This document shows, in pieces, positions 42,082-51,404 of a stretch of 64,000 nt of DNA. A program made the position numbers and the translations under genes. Each line of letters starts with the position of its first letter. Position 1 is the first letter of the stretch. The stretch comes from CAG-411 sp050875145 (GTDB taxonomy: Bacteria > Bacillota > Clostridia > Lachnospirales > Lachnospiraceae), in NCBI GenBank assembly GCA_050875145.1, contig JBNMLH010000002.1, forward strand, positions 202,144 through 266,143. The letters are read 5' to 3'. The notes below the pieces were generated by a model. That model worked only from the letters and a program-made list of their open reading frames with translations, had not been told where the DNA came from and made no database searches.

Positions 42082-45000
42082 TCAAGGTTTCATTCTTGTT
42101 AGAATATACTCTTCAAATTCAGTTGCAGACATAGGGTTGTGGAATAAAAATCCTTGTGCAAAATCGCAACCGAAGTTTTTTAGTTGCTCTGCTTGTAAAG
42201 TTGTTTCTACACCTTCGGATGAAACAGATAGTTTTAGTTCCTTTGCCATTTCAATTATTTTTTTGAAAATAATCCGTTCCTTCTCTTTGCGAATCTTTCC
42301 GTTGAAGAAGGCGGTGTCAAGCTTTACGCCGTCGATATCTAAATCCTTTAAACTATTAATGGCTGAAAATTCTCTACCAAAGTCATCCAAAATAATTTTG
42401 AAACCTAAATCTTTCAATTCCTGTACAAGAAATACAGTTGTTTCTGGTGATGTAACAAATACTTTTTCAGAAATCTCTAATTCCAGATAGTTAATCGGAA
42501 CGGAATACTGCGTCATAAGTGCTACCAAACGTTCTACAAAGTTTGTTGTAAGAAGATGGGAACCAGATATATTAAAGGATACTGGGAATAAAGATAATCC
42601 TTTTTCCATCCAACTTTTGAAAATTTTCAAGGTCTGTTCAATGATGTAAAAGTCCAGTTCTACAATAAAACCATTTTCCTCTAAAACAGGGAAAAAATCC
42701 TCTGGTAAAAGAGAAGTACCGTCTGTTGTTTTCCAACGTGCCAATGCTTCGATACCGACCATTTGCTCTGTATGTAAAGAATATTGTGGCTGGAAATATG
42801 GGACAATTTCTTCATTTTTCATTGCTTGTTCAATGGAGGCTTCAATAGCAAGTTGTTTTTTGGCTTTTTTCTCTGTATCTCCATTGTATACAGCATAATG
42901 ACTGACCTCTGTGACTCCCTTGGTAGCTTTTCTTGCGTAGTTTGCTTTATCAATCATGGAAGCTAAGTCTTCTCTTTCTCCAGTTGAAAAGTAAACACCA
43001 CAAGTAAAGTTTAATCGGAAATAGTCTTCAATATTCATGTTTGTAGCACTAAAATGTGTTTTCATGTCTGTAAAACGTAGAGCTAAATCCTGGGCTGTAT
43101 CATAGTAAAGCATACATACGAATTCGTCTTTTTCCACATGACAGCACATTTCATTTTCGTGTTTTTCCTCTTCCAAAACGCGGGCGAAATATTTTAATAT
43201 TTTATTTCCAATTGTAAATCCATAATTCGCATTAAAAATGCGGAAAGAGTTAATGTCAAAATAAACAATAGCAATTTTTTTACCTTGATTTTGATCAATC
43301 TGTGTTTCTCCTTCTAAGATAAAAGCAGGTAAAGAATACAAACCAGTTAAGCGGTCGTAATAATTTCTTTTTTGTTCATCAATTGCTTCATTGGTAATAG
43401 AATAACTATGCTTTAAACTTCCGTACAGTTCACAGCCATTACCACCCTTTGATTTCATCGTTCTTACGGCTACATTTGCACGAAGCAGCATAATCTCAAA
43501 TGTAAAATCAGAGGCCTTGGTAGAAAAATAGCCAATACTGCAGGTAACATGGACATCATCTACGGCATCAATTTTCATCTCGCGGACATGTTGGCAAATA
43601 GTTTCAGCTTTTTTGTCGATTTCTTCTAGATTATTTGTGTCGGAAATGAAAACAACGAATTGGTCATTTCCAACTCGCCCAATAATTTGTCCTGGGAAGG
43701 TATCATGTAAAAGTAAAGCGGTTTTTGATAATATTTCATCGGCTGCCAATTGACCGTAATGGTCTACTAGGATTTTAAAACGGTCTAAATCAAGGAAAAG
43801 AAGAGTAGCTTCTTGGTTAGGTGATTTTTCCTGTAAAATTGCGTTTACTTTTGTAGATAAAGCATTTGTATTAAATAATTGAGTAAGATTATCGTGGGTA
43901 GTTTCCTCCTGCAGTTTTAAATATTGCTGCTTGGAAGCATCGATGTCGATGGTCTTTCCAATAACCTGATAAGGATTCCCAGTATCATCATACATGACAA
44001 TACCTTGCATACGATACCAGATGTAAATACCAATATTATTTTTCATTCGGATTTCCAGTTTAATATTTTTTTTCGTATTACGAGAAAATTGAAATGCATT
44101 TAAAAAGGTATTTTGGTCATCTATATGAATTACTTTGCTGTCTCGAATGTAATTTAAGAAGTCAGGTATTGTTTCGTCAAGGCTGAAAGATGCATCTAGT
44201 TTGCCAGAACGTTGCATTACGTTCGTGCGTACATCGTATTCCCATAAACGTTCATTTGTAAGTTCTGCCAGAATTTGTGATTTCTCATGAAAAAATTCAA
44301 GTTCTCTCTGATATTGCTTTTGAATGGTATTGTTAATGATGACACACAAAAAAATAGGTGAACCATCTGTATCCTCCATAAGTGTTGCGTGCAAGTGAGA
44401 CCAGCGAATCTGACCAGATTTGTGCATAATACGATATTCAGCAGTAAAAGGACTATGTTCGCGTAAGGCTTTTTGTACTTTTTCCTGTAATTTAGTTGCA
44501 TCTTCGGGAAGAACTAAACCAATGCAGATATTATCAAACTTTTCTTCGTACTCAAGGCGGGAGTAACCTGCAATTTCAAAATAAGTATTGTTTGCATAAA
44601 GTAGTTTGAAATCGGTAGCTCGGATTTTTGCAACACCGCCAGGGACGCTATTTGAGATAACATCTAATTCTTGTTTGGATTTGGCCAAATCCTGATAGGA
44701 TACTTTCATGGAAGTAATATCAATACAGGAACATAGATATGCAATTCGTTGTTCTGTAGCAGTCATTTGTCCTTTAATAAGTAACCAACTGATTGTTCCA
44801 TCTTTTTTTATAATACGGTATTCAAATCGTAATGCAGTTCCCATATTTAATTGACGTGCAACGGAAGCTTTAAAGCGTTGTGCATCATCTGGATGAATAC
44901 GTGCTAAAGCGTTGGTACCAAATAATTTTGTATATTCTTCCTGAGTGTAACCATGTAATGTATAAAAATATGGATTTGCATATAAGAGTGTCATTTCACT

Positions 45001-45087
45001 ATTGTATGCAATTTTTATTAAACCGCATTCTGCCTTATTAGCAAGAATGCTAAGCTGTTCTTCCTGTTTTTCTAATTCTGTTGTCAA
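42082..45087 (-). CDS. PAS-GGDEF-GGDEF-EAL cyclic-di-GMP signalling protein
   Basis: A 1001-residue cytoplasmic protein, TTG start with AGGTG 9 bases upstream. Three PAS-type domains (about 10-395; each with a pattern like GTISWLLIKGQ or GQIRWSHLHAT) precede two GGDEF-fold domains and one EAL domain. The first GGDEF (about 400-555) has GRVGNDQF and the second (about 575-730) HVEKDEF in place of GG[DE]EF, so neither is likely to make c-di-GMP. The EAL domain (about 745-1000) keeps the catalytic set: EALARW, FNIS, LELEISE, LDDFG, GVKLD, SEGVET and QGFLF. Prediction: a sensor-controlled c-di-GMP phosphodiesterase. No membrane segment is seen. Confidence 0.92.
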   Translation of the reverse strand: MTTELEKQEEQLSILANKAECGLIKIAYNSEMTLLYANPYFYTLHGYTQEEYTKLFGTNALARIHPDDAQRFKASVARQLNMGTALRFEYRIIKKDGTISWLLIKGQMTATEQRIAYLCSCIDITSMKVSYQDLAKSKQELDVISNSVPGGVAKIRATDFKLLYANNTYFEIAGYSRLEYEEKFDNICIGLVLPEDATKLQEKVQKALREHSPFTAEYRIMHKSGQIRWSHLHATLMEDTDGSPIFLCVIINNTIQKQYQRELEFFHEKSQILAELTNERLWEYDVRTNVMQRSGKLDASFSLDETIPDFLNYIRDSKVIHIDDQNTFLNAFQFSRNTKKNIKLEIRMKNNIGIYIWYRMQGIVMYDDTGNPYQVIGKTIDIDASKQQYLKLQEETTHDNLTQLFNTNALSTKVNAILQEKSPNQEATLLFLDLDRFKILVDHYGQLAADEILSKTALLLHDTFPGQIIGRVGNDQFVVFISDTNNLEEIDKKAETICQHVREMKIDAVDDVHVTCSIGYFSTKASDFTFEIMLLRANVAVRTMKSKGGNGCELYGSLKHSYSITNEAIDEQKRNYYDRLTGLYSLPAFILEGETQIDQNQGKKIAIVYFDINSFRIFNANYGFTIGNKILKYFARVLEEEKHENEMCCHVEKDEFVCMLYYDTAQDLALRFTDMKTHFSATNMNIEDYFRLNFTCGVYFSTGEREDLASMIDKANYARKATKGVTEVSHYAVYNGDTEKKAKKQLAIEASIEQAMKNEEIVPYFQPQYSLHTEQMVGIEALARWKTTDGTSLLPEDFFPVLEENGFIVELDFYIIEQTLKIFKSWMEKGLSLFPVSFNISGSHLLTTNFVERLVALMTQYSVPINYLELEISEKVFVTSPETTVFLVQELKDLGFKIILDDFGREFSAINSLKDLDIDGVKLDTAFFNGKIRKEKERIIFKKIIEMAKELKLSVSSEGVETTLQAEQLKNFGCDFAQGFLFHNPMSATEFEEYILTRMKP

Positions 45088-45327
45088 AATAAATTCACCT
45101 CACTAGATTGATCGTTGAAAAAATTAAATAAACATATTTATTTTAATGTATAAATAAAGTTTCGTAATTATCTTGTTTCCTATTCTATTATAGTATTTTT
45201 TTTGCTTTTTTTCAATAAATATATAGGAAATACATAAAAAGAAAAAACAAAACTTCAAAAAAGGAAGAGAACGATAAAAAGTATAGATATGCTGAATATT
45301 TGTTATGAAAAGAAAAGAAGGAAAGTA

Positions 45328-45408
45328 ACAGCTATGAGCGAAGAGAGAGGTTTTGAAAATAAAAAGCAAAAACCTCTTGTCAATGAAAATAGGGATATGA
45401 TACTATAA
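45328..45408 (+). other. Gene-poor gap with a possible short leader peptide and cysS promoter
   Basis: The 369 bases between the PAS-GGDEF-EAL start and cysS hold no gene of normal size. A short frame begins with ATG at 45334 after AAGGAAAG (MSEERGFENKKQKPLVNENR and four more residues). TTGTCA (45377), 18 bases and TACTAT (45401-45406) may be the cysS promoter; it lies inside the short frame, so the frame is probably not translated from that message. Confidence 0.25.
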
Positions 45409-45456
45409 AAGGTAGTATCCAAAATGGATGAATTAGCAAATAGAAGGGAAATGATT

Positions 45457-46872
45457 ATGGAAATGAGGCTCTATAATACTTTAACCAGAAAAAAAGAAGA
45501 GTTTGTACCGATTGAAAAAGGAAAAGTTCGTATGTATGTGTGCGGTCCTACTGTATATAACTATATTCATATTGGAAATGCACGTCCTATGATTATATTT
45601 GATACAGTGCGCCGCTTTTTTGAGTATAAAGGTTATGAGGTAAATTATGTATCAAATTTTACAGATGTAGATGACAAGATTATAAAAAAGGCAGTCGAAG
45701 AGGGGGTGAGTGCCCAGGAAATTTCTGAGCGTTATATTAAGGCTGTATTGGAGGATATGCAGGCACTTAATATAAAACCAGCAACAAAAAATCCAAAGGC
45801 AACAGAAGAAATTGACGGAATGATTGACATGATTTCCACTTTAATTAAGAAAGGGCATGCCTACGAAAAGAATGGTACTGTTTATTTTAAAACAAGAAGT
45901 TTTAAAGAGTATGGAAAGCTTTCTAAAAAAAATATTGATGATTTAGAGGCTGGGCATAGAGAAATTAAAGTTGCAGGAGAGGAAGAAAAAGAAGATTCTT
46001 TGGATTTTGTTCTTTGGAAACCGAAAAAAGAAGGAGAACCATCATGGACATCTCCTTGGAGTGAGGGGCGTCCGGGATGGCATATTGAATGCTCCGTTAT
46101 GAGTAAGAAATACTTGGGAGAACAGATTGATATCCATGCTGGTGGAGAAGATTTAATTTTTCCACATCATGAAAATGAGATTGCACAGAGTGAAGCAGCC
46201 AATGGAAAGGAATTTGCTCATTATTGGCTACATAACGGTTTTTTAAATATCAATAACGAAAAGATGTCGAAATCAAAAGGAAACTTCTTTACAGTTCGTG
46301 ATATTGGTGAGAAATATCCGTATGATGTACTTCGTTTCTTTATGTTAAGTGGGGCTCATTATCGTATGCCGCTTAATTTTAGCGAAGATTTGATGGAAGC
46401 TGCTAAAAATGGTTTAGAGAGAATTAAAGTTGCGGTAGAGCGTTTGGATGATATTGCTAAAAAGAAGAAAGATTCAGAAGTTTCTGTTCAGGAAAAACAG
46501 GTGATAGAAGATTTAAAGAAGCTACAGGTTAAATTTGACACAGCAATGGAGGATGACTTTAATACAGCAGATGCGATTTCGGCAGTATTTGAGATGGTTA
46601 AATTGGTTAATGTTGGTATTACGGAAGACTCGGATTCTACATTGGCAGAGGAAGCAAAAAACATTATTGTTACCCTTATGGATGTACTTGGAGTGCCAGT
46701 GGAGCCAGTCAAAGAAATATTAGATACAGAAATAGAACAATTGATTGAAGAACGTCAGAATGCCAGAAAAAATAAAAATTTCCAACGTGCAGATGAGATT
46801 CGTGATATTTTGTTAGAAAAAGGAATTGTGTTAAAAGATACAAGAGAGGGCGTAAAATGGACGAGAGCATAA
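45457..46872 (+). CDS. cysS: Cysteine--tRNA ligase
   Basis: A class I synthetase of about 471 residues, the normal length. I prefer the ATG at 45457 (MEMRLYNTLTRKKEEFVP) because AAGGG lies 8 bases upstream and the protein then begins as in the family; an ATG at 45424 is an alternative. Motifs: the zinc-ligand/HIGH region YVCGPTVYNYIHIGNARP, GWHIECSVMS, GGEDLIFPHHENEIAQSEA and KMSKSKGNFF. It is the first gene of cysS-mrnC-rlmB, with frames overlapping by 16 and 8 bases. Confidence 0.96.
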   Translation: MEMRLYNTLTRKKEEFVPIEKGKVRMYVCGPTVYNYIHIGNARPMIIFDTVRRFFEYKGYEVNYVSNFTDVDDKIIKKAVEEGVSAQEISERYIKAVLEDMQALNIKPATKNPKATEEIDGMIDMISTLIKKGHAYEKNGTVYFKTRSFKEYGKLSKKNIDDLEAGHREIKVAGEEEKEDSLDFVLWKPKKEGEPSWTSPWSEGRPGWHIECSVMSKKYLGEQIDIHAGGEDLIFPHHENEIAQSEAANGKEFAHYWLHNGFLNINNEKMSKSKGNFFTVRDIGEKYPYDVLRFFMLSGAHYRMPLNFSEDLMEAAKNGLERIKVAVERLDDIAKKKKDSEVSVQEKQVIEDLKKLQVKFDTAMEDDFNTADAISAVFEMVKLVNVGITEDSDSTLAEEAKNIIVTLMDVLGVPVEPVKEILDTEIEQLIEERQNARKNKNFQRADEIRDILLEKGIVLKDTREGVKWTRA

Positions 46873-47312
46873 AATGGCAGAAAGAAGATTTGGTTACGCA
46901 AATACAGGAAGCCTTTTCTTTAAAAGAACATTCAGCTGATCAGTATTCTCCGTTGGCATTGGCATATATTGGAGATGGAATTTATGATTTGATTATTCGT
47001 ACTATGGTTGTAGAACGTGGAAATGCTAGAGCTAATAAGCTTCATCATACGGTAAGTAGTATGGTGAAGGCTTCTGCCCAGGCAGAGATGATACACAAAA
47101 TCGAACCCATTTTGTCAGAAGAGGAGAAAGCAGTGTATCATAGAGGTAGAAATGCAAAGTCTTATACAAAAGCTAAAAATGCAAGCATGATTGATTATCG
47201 TCATGCAACGGGATTTGAAGCTTTGATGGGATATTTGTACTTGGAACATCGGATGGAGCGAATTATCGAATTGGTAAAATATAGCTTGGAGGATAGAGAA
47301 GAACATGCATAG
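46857..47312 (+). CDS. mrnC: Mini-ribonuclease 3
   Basis: A 151-residue protein with only the RNase III catalytic domain and no double-stranded RNA-binding domain. SPLALAYIGDGIYDLIIR carries the signature with the catalytic acids, and GRNAKSYTKAKNASMIDYRHA plus TGFEALMGYLYLEH the rest of the active site. In Bacillus, Mini-III matures 23S rRNA ends. Position between cysS and rlmB is conserved in Firmicutes. The start overlaps the cysS end by 16 bases. Confidence 0.95.
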   Translation: MDESIKWQKEDLVTQIQEAFSLKEHSADQYSPLALAYIGDGIYDLIIRTMVVERGNARANKLHHTVSSMVKASAQAEMIHKIEPILSEEEKAVYHRGRNAKSYTKAKNASMIDYRHATGFEALMGYLYLEHRMERIIELVKYSLEDREEHA

Positions 47313-48054
47313 TGAAGAATTGACAATAGAAGGAAGAAATGCAGTGATTGAAGCGTTTCGGTCAGGAAAAACAATAGATAAGATATTTGTTTTGGATGGC
47401 TGTCAGGATGGTCCAATTCGGACAATAACAAGAGAAGCAAGAAAACATGATACGATTATCCAGTATGTAAAAAAAGAAAGACTGGATCAGATGTCACAGA
47501 CGGGAAAGCATCAGGGAGTAATTGCACATGCAGCAGCATATGAATACGCAGAAATTGATGATATGTTTGCATTGGCAGAGAAAAAAGGAGAGGCTCCATT
47601 TATTATTTTGCTAGATAATATTGAGGACCCACATAATTTGGGTGCAATTATACGAACCGCAAATCAGGCGGGTGCACATGGAGTGATTATTCCAAAACGA
47701 CATGCGGTAGGACTTACGGCAACAGTTGCCCGAACATCAGCAGGAGCACTCAACTATACGCCAGTTGCTAAGGTTACCAATATGGCTGCTACGATTGAAC
47801 AGTTAAAAGAACGCGGTATGTGGTTTGTTTGTGCAGATATGGATGGTGAGGTCATGTACAATCTGGACTTAAAAGGACCAATGGGAGTTGTAATTGGAAA
47901 CGAAGGAGAAGGCGTAGGACGTTTGGTGAAAGAAAAGTGTGATTTTGTAGCACAAATACCAATGAAGGGGGACATTGATTCTTTAAATGCATCGGTTGCA
48001 ATGGGAATATTGTCCTTTGAGATTGTTCGTCAGAGAGGCGATTGGAAGAAATAA
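47305..48054 (+). CDS. rlmB: 23S rRNA (guanosine-2'-O-)-methyltransferase RlmB/TrmH family
   Basis: A 249-residue SPOUT methyltransferase. N-terminal substrate-binding part IEGRNAVIEAFRSGKTIDKI; SPOUT domain with LLDNIEDPHNLGAIIRTANQ (motif 1), VVIGNEGEGVGRLVKEKCD (motif 2) and IPMKGDIDSLNASVAMGIL (motif 3, forming the knot). It 2'-O-methylates a guanosine in 23S rRNA in E. coli; the exact target here is inferred. Overlaps mrnC by 8 bases. Confidence 0.95.
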   Translation: MHSEELTIEGRNAVIEAFRSGKTIDKIFVLDGCQDGPIRTITREARKHDTIIQYVKKERLDQMSQTGKHQGVIAHAAAYEYAEIDDMFALAEKKGEAPFIILLDNIEDPHNLGAIIRTANQAGAHGVIIPKRHAVGLTATVARTSAGALNYTPVAKVTNMAATIEQLKERGMWFVCADMDGEVMYNLDLKGPMGVVIGNEGEGVGRLVKEKCDFVAQIPMKGDIDSLNASVAMGILSFEIVRQRGDWKK

Positions 48055-48088
48055 ACATAGAATGATTTAAAGTAATAGAATATACAAA

Positions 48089-48140
48089 GAAACAAAACCT
48101 TCCTCCAATATATAGTTGGAGGAAGGTTTTGTTTCTTTTA
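48089..48140. terminator. Strong bidirectional terminator after rlmB
   Basis: GAAACAAAACCTTCCTCCA and its complement form an unbroken stem of about 19 bp with a 9-base loop, A-rich before and T-rich after. It separates rlmB from the convergent DUF4956 gene. Confidence 0.92.
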
Positions 48141-48164
48141 CAAGTTCGTTTAAAATCTTTTAAA

Positions 48165-48839
48165 TTATAAGGATTCTTTAGAAAAGCTGGTTTTTCCACA
48201 TACAATTGTAAGATTTCCATTTCTTGTGCGGATGGCATCAATCATTTCCTTTTCTTTTGATGCATCTTTGATTACAATGTGGTATTGTAATTCGTACATA
48301 CTTCCAAGATTTGTTGTTTTAACAGACATTAAATCGATAGAAGAAGTATACTGTGAAAAAATGTCATCAAACAAACCAGTATAATCTAAATTTTCAGGGA
48401 TGGTAATTCTTAATTCCTTCTTTTCTGCTTTTGGTTGTCCGTAATTACTGTAGGATAATCCGAATAAAACAAGGCATACAAGAACAGTTAAAATTGTAGC
48501 AAATAATGCGTACCCCATACCTGTAGATAGTCCTAATGTCATAGCAAACAAGATGTAAGCTAAATCCTTTGAAGTTCCCTGGATGCTTCGGAAACGAATT
48601 AAACTGAATGCACCTAAAACGGCAATAGATGCAGCAGAATTACCATTTACTAAAGTAATTACCACACCGATTAAAGCGGGAATAATAACTAAAGAATAGG
48701 CAAAATTCTTTGAATAGCTTGTGTTTGTTTTCATATAAGTAAAGGAAATAACAAGCCCAAGTACAAATGCAATAACAATGGAAAGAATTCCTTCCTGCAT
48801 GGTAATACCGTTTGTAGTGTCGAAAATAGATGTAAACAT
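48165..48839 (-). CDS. DUF4956 membrane protein
   Basis: A 224-residue protein. The start at 48839 (MFTSIFDTTNGITMQEG) has GGAGG 8 bases upstream; the 73-residue longer frame overlaps the VTC gene and is rejected. Three to four hydrophobic helices lie at about 15-130, with the family hallmark NGNSAASIAVLGAFSLIRFR followed by TSKDLAYILFAM. The C-terminal 80 residues are a cytoplasmic ferredoxin-like or ACT-like domain. DUF4956 genes regularly accompany VTC-domain genes, as here, so a role with polyphosphate or surface polymers is inferred. Confidence 0.88.
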   Translation of the reverse strand: MFTSIFDTTNGITMQEGILSIVIAFVLGLVISFTYMKTNTSYSKNFAYSLVIIPALIGVVITLVNGNSAASIAVLGAFSLIRFRSIQGTSKDLAYILFAMTLGLSTGMGYALFATILTVLVCLVLFGLSYSNYGQPKAEKKELRITIPENLDYTGLFDDIFSQYTSSIDLMSVKTTNLGSMYELQYHIVIKDASKEKEMIDAIRTRNGNLTIVCGKTSFSKESL

Positions 48840-48903
48840 AATAGTTATCCTCCTTGTGATTTTGTTTTGTATTATAAATGTATGTATCTTGTTTTCTCGT
48901 CTG

Positions 48904-49680
48904 TTATCCTGCGATAAAATCGTATTCTGCTTCTGGAACAAATACAGGATTGTTTGAAGTATTAACTTTGGCTTTGCTGCTATTGAGATTAGCAAGTTCC
49001 TGTTGCTGTTTTTTATAAACACTGCCATACTTTGAAAATGAAGAATTATAAATTTCATATTCTGATAACAATTTTGAAAACCATAAAGGTGTGGAATTTG
49101 TTATTTTTACTTCCATTAGATGTGTTTGGTCATCAAATAATAATTTACCATGACTGCCATGTTCTAAGTGTAAATCTTCTGTTCTGCTTCGGATATTGGT
49201 ATCAAAGGTAACACGAAATTCCGAGTCCTCTTTTCCGAATAGAGCAATTCTTTCATAAGCCAGAAGAAGTTTAGGGGAAAGATCGTAGAGTGATAAGAAA
49301 TAATCCATCTCGTTTAGAATCTGTGTGGATTCAAAAGGGTGGATACCAGAATTTAAATAATTGTAAGCGAGTTGAAGCGGAAGTTCGATACGTCGCTTGT
49401 TTACGATACCGTCATATTTTTTCTTTATTTCAAGAAAAACAGAATCGGAAATACTTGGAGTTCCATAGCTTCTTAGACGTAGTTTTTCTTTGTATGCAGG
49501 TTTTTCGATTGAACGTCTTATAAGCACGTTATCTGCTGTATCATAATAAATATTACTTATAGTGTGTTTTCCAAATTGATCAATTTCCATATAATTTAGT
49601 AATTTCTCCAGAAATTGGTCATATTTTTCTTTTGTAAGTTTGTACTTTTTTTCCACTCGATTAAATACTGTTTGTGCCAT
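48904..49680 (-). CDS. VTC-domain protein (polyphosphate polymerase-like)
   Basis: A 258-residue protein with the VTC catalytic-tunnel domain of the CYTH/TTM fold. I start at 49680 (MAQTVFNRVEKKYKLTKEKY) because AAGGAGG lies 6 bases upstream. The Glu-x-Lys-Tyr start (EKKYKL), SNIYYDTADNVLIRRSIEKP, KLRLRSYG, FLEIKKKYDGIVNKRRI and the late LMEVKI supply the basic and acidic tunnel residues. Eukaryotic VTC makes polyphosphate from ATP; bacterial members are less studied. It forms an operon with DUF4956 (65-base gap). The usual third partner, a CotH-like gene, is absent. Confidence 0.88.
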   Translation of the reverse strand: MAQTVFNRVEKKYKLTKEKYDQFLEKLLNYMEIDQFGKHTISNIYYDTADNVLIRRSIEKPAYKEKLRLRSYGTPSISDSVFLEIKKKYDGIVNKRRIELPLQLAYNYLNSGIHPFESTQILNEMDYFLSLYDLSPKLLLAYERIALFGKEDSEFRVTFDTNIRSRTEDLHLEHGSHGKLLFDDQTHLMEVKITNSTPLWFSKLLSEYEIYNSSFSKYGSVYKKQQQELANLNSSKAKVNTSNNPVFVPEAEYDFIAG

Positions 49681-49761
49681 AAAATCCTCCTTGTTTGTCA
49701 TGAGCGGTTCTCTTGTGTGCTATTCTAGATATACCGCTGTTAATTTTTTCTAGTGTTTGAG

Positions 49762-49791
49762 TGTATATTGTCTTTGTGTATTGTGCCTCAA
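49762..49791 (-). promoter_or_regulatory. Possible promoter of the VTC-DUF4956 operon
   Basis: Minus strand TTGAGG (49791-49786), 18-base spacer, TATACA (49767-49762). Also in this gap is GGAGAAA / TTTCTCC around 49861-49887, a hairpin of unclear use. Confidence 0.4.
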
Positions 49792-49981
49792 TAACAAATT
49801 CCAATGTTCTTTCTGATTTAAAAATCAAAAATTATGTTAAATCATTACATTAGGTAGCATGGAGAAATGAAAAAGGGTGTTTTCTCCTAAAAAAAAATAC
49901 CAATGTTGTTATCTGCATTGATATTAATACGACCATTCAAATGTATGTAATAGTTTGACTTTTTATCGGATAATAAAAAAC

Positions 49982-50054
49982 AGCTGCTAACGGGAGTCGA
50001 ACCCGTGACCTCCGCATTACCAATGCGACGCTCTACCACCTGAGCTATAGCAGC
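49982..50054 (-). tRNA. tRNA-Thr (anticodon GGT)
   Basis: Minus-strand cloverleaf of 73 bases. The acceptor stem GCTGCTA pairs with TAGCAGC, discriminator T. D arm GCTC..GAGC, anticodon stem CGCAT/ATGCG with loop TGGTA region (anticodon GGT), T arm with GGGTTCGACTCCC. A T-run directly downstream may end the transcript. CCA is not encoded. Confidence 0.93.
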
Positions 50055-50221
50055 AATTAATTAATGTCCAAGAAAGAACTACTCGAACAACTAAAAGTAT
50101 ACATTAATATTATACAATATGCAAGCTTTTTTTAAGAAAATTTTACGCATTTATTTGATTGATTTAAAATAATTTACATGAATTTGAAAAAACTTATTAT
50201 AGAAGGTGGAGTATACATGTA

Positions 50222-50250
50222 TTGGTTTTTCGAGAAAAGTGTGTTAAAAT
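50222..50250 (+). promoter_or_regulatory. Putative promoter of the coiled-coil gene pair
   Basis: TTGGTT, 17-base spacer, TAAAAT at 50245-50250, about 60 bases ahead of the ATG at 50311. Confidence 0.5.
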
Positions 50251-50310
50251 AAAAATAGTATGGGTAAATAGGAAAATTACTGAACGAGAACTAAAAGGGG
50301 AAATGACAAA

Positions 50311-51393
50311 ATGGCAAATGAAATTAAAGCAGAATTTGAAGCTTATGTAAAACAACTAGCAGAGACAATTTCAAAAGAAATTTATCTAAAGGACTTGGAA
50401 GAACTTTGCAAGCAATATATGGAACAACTAGAGAATTGCAAAGACTTATATAAAACACATACGGAACAGGAAACGCAGGTGTTAGAACAAACACAGAATA
50501 CGATAGAGCGAATGGATAGTTTAAAAGAGAATTTAAGCGAGAGACTTGGAACGATTGATTTGGAGTTGAAAAAGTTTCAAGATGAGTGTGAAGTCATATT
50601 AGGAAAGTATTCCACACAAGTGACGGAAGTAAACGAAGAGATAAAAAAAGATTTTATGCATGAACTATCAGGAACGGTTGACTTTGCTAAAGAAGAGTTA
50701 GTGGCAGAACTTACTACACTAAATGATTCGCTCAAAGAAACATTGCAGGAAACGATTACTGTAGAAAATTTGCAAGATTATATCGAACAAATGGAAAAAA
50801 GCACTGCTAAAATTTCAGAAGGGCTTTCGTTGATACATAATGGATACAAGGATGTGTTCAAGCAGTATACCGCAGAGATGCTGGAGCATGGAACAGAGGA
50901 GTGGAGGAACTTTCAGACAGCGGTAGAAAAGCAAGTCAATATGGCGTTAGAAAATGTTTCAGACAAATTCGATCATATGCTTGAAGAACAAGGGAAAATG
51001 GTTGAACAGAAATTGCCGGACAAACAATCGCTGGATCAAATGTGTGAGCAGGTTACGGATATGTGCGTAAAAATAGAAACGATGCAAAATGGATATGAGA
51101 AGAAGTTGAATCGTTTGGTTAAATTGCTGGAGCGACAAGAAAAAATTCGTTTACGTTCAGAAGTAGAAAATCGTTGGCAAAGAAAGTATATATATCTTTT
51201 AACTGTATCTAACGCAATTTCTATGTTAATGCTTCTTTTATTAATTTGTTCAGCAAAACCTTGGAAGTCAGATGTTTTAGGAGTTGGAGGAACTGCAATA
51301 TTTGTTTTGCTGGCAGTTATTTTCATTCTTATATGTATTGCTCGAAAGTATAAAAATGTAAAGAAGAACAGCACAGAGGATAAACATCAATAG
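50311..51393 (+). CDS. Coiled-coil protein with two C-terminal TM helices, unknown
   Basis: A 360-residue protein. Residues 1-290 are almost wholly helical and charged, with heptad-like stretches (for example EELCKQYMEQLENCKDLYK and LEQTQNTIERMDSLKENL), so a long cytoplasmic coiled coil is predicted. Two hydrophobic helices follow (about 293-313 and 322-345), ending in a basic tail (ARKYKNVKKNSTEDKHQ). No enzyme motif and no family recognised. The next gene starts 11 bases after its stop, so the two are co-transcribed; a nuclease/ATPase pair with its own membrane segment lies just downstream. AAAGGGGA precedes the ATG. Confidence 0.7.
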   Translation: MANEIKAEFEAYVKQLAETISKEIYLKDLEELCKQYMEQLENCKDLYKTHTEQETQVLEQTQNTIERMDSLKENLSERLGTIDLELKKFQDECEVILGKYSTQVTEVNEEIKKDFMHELSGTVDFAKEELVAELTTLNDSLKETLQETITVENLQDYIEQMEKSTAKISEGLSLIHNGYKDVFKQYTAEMLEHGTEEWRNFQTAVEKQVNMALENVSDKFDHMLEEQGKMVEQKLPDKQSLDQMCEQVTDMCVKIETMQNGYEKKLNRLVKLLERQEKIRLRSEVENRWQRKYIYLLTVSNAISMLMLLLLICSAKPWKSDVLGVGGTAIFVLLAVIFILICIARKYKNVKKNSTEDKHQ

Positions 51394-51404
51394 AGGGTAA
51401 TAAA

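Noticed and set aside
42041..42490. Plus-strand frame of 149 codons
   Set aside because: Shadow of the EAL domain coding sequence on the minus strand.
45088..45456. T-box leader for cysS
   Set aside because: No T-box consensus and no antiterminator/terminator pair seen; only a possible plain promoter.
48840..49058. N-terminal 73-residue extension of the DUF4956 protein
   Set aside because: It would overlap the VTC gene and lacks a ribosome binding site; the ATG at 48839 has GGAGG at ideal distance.
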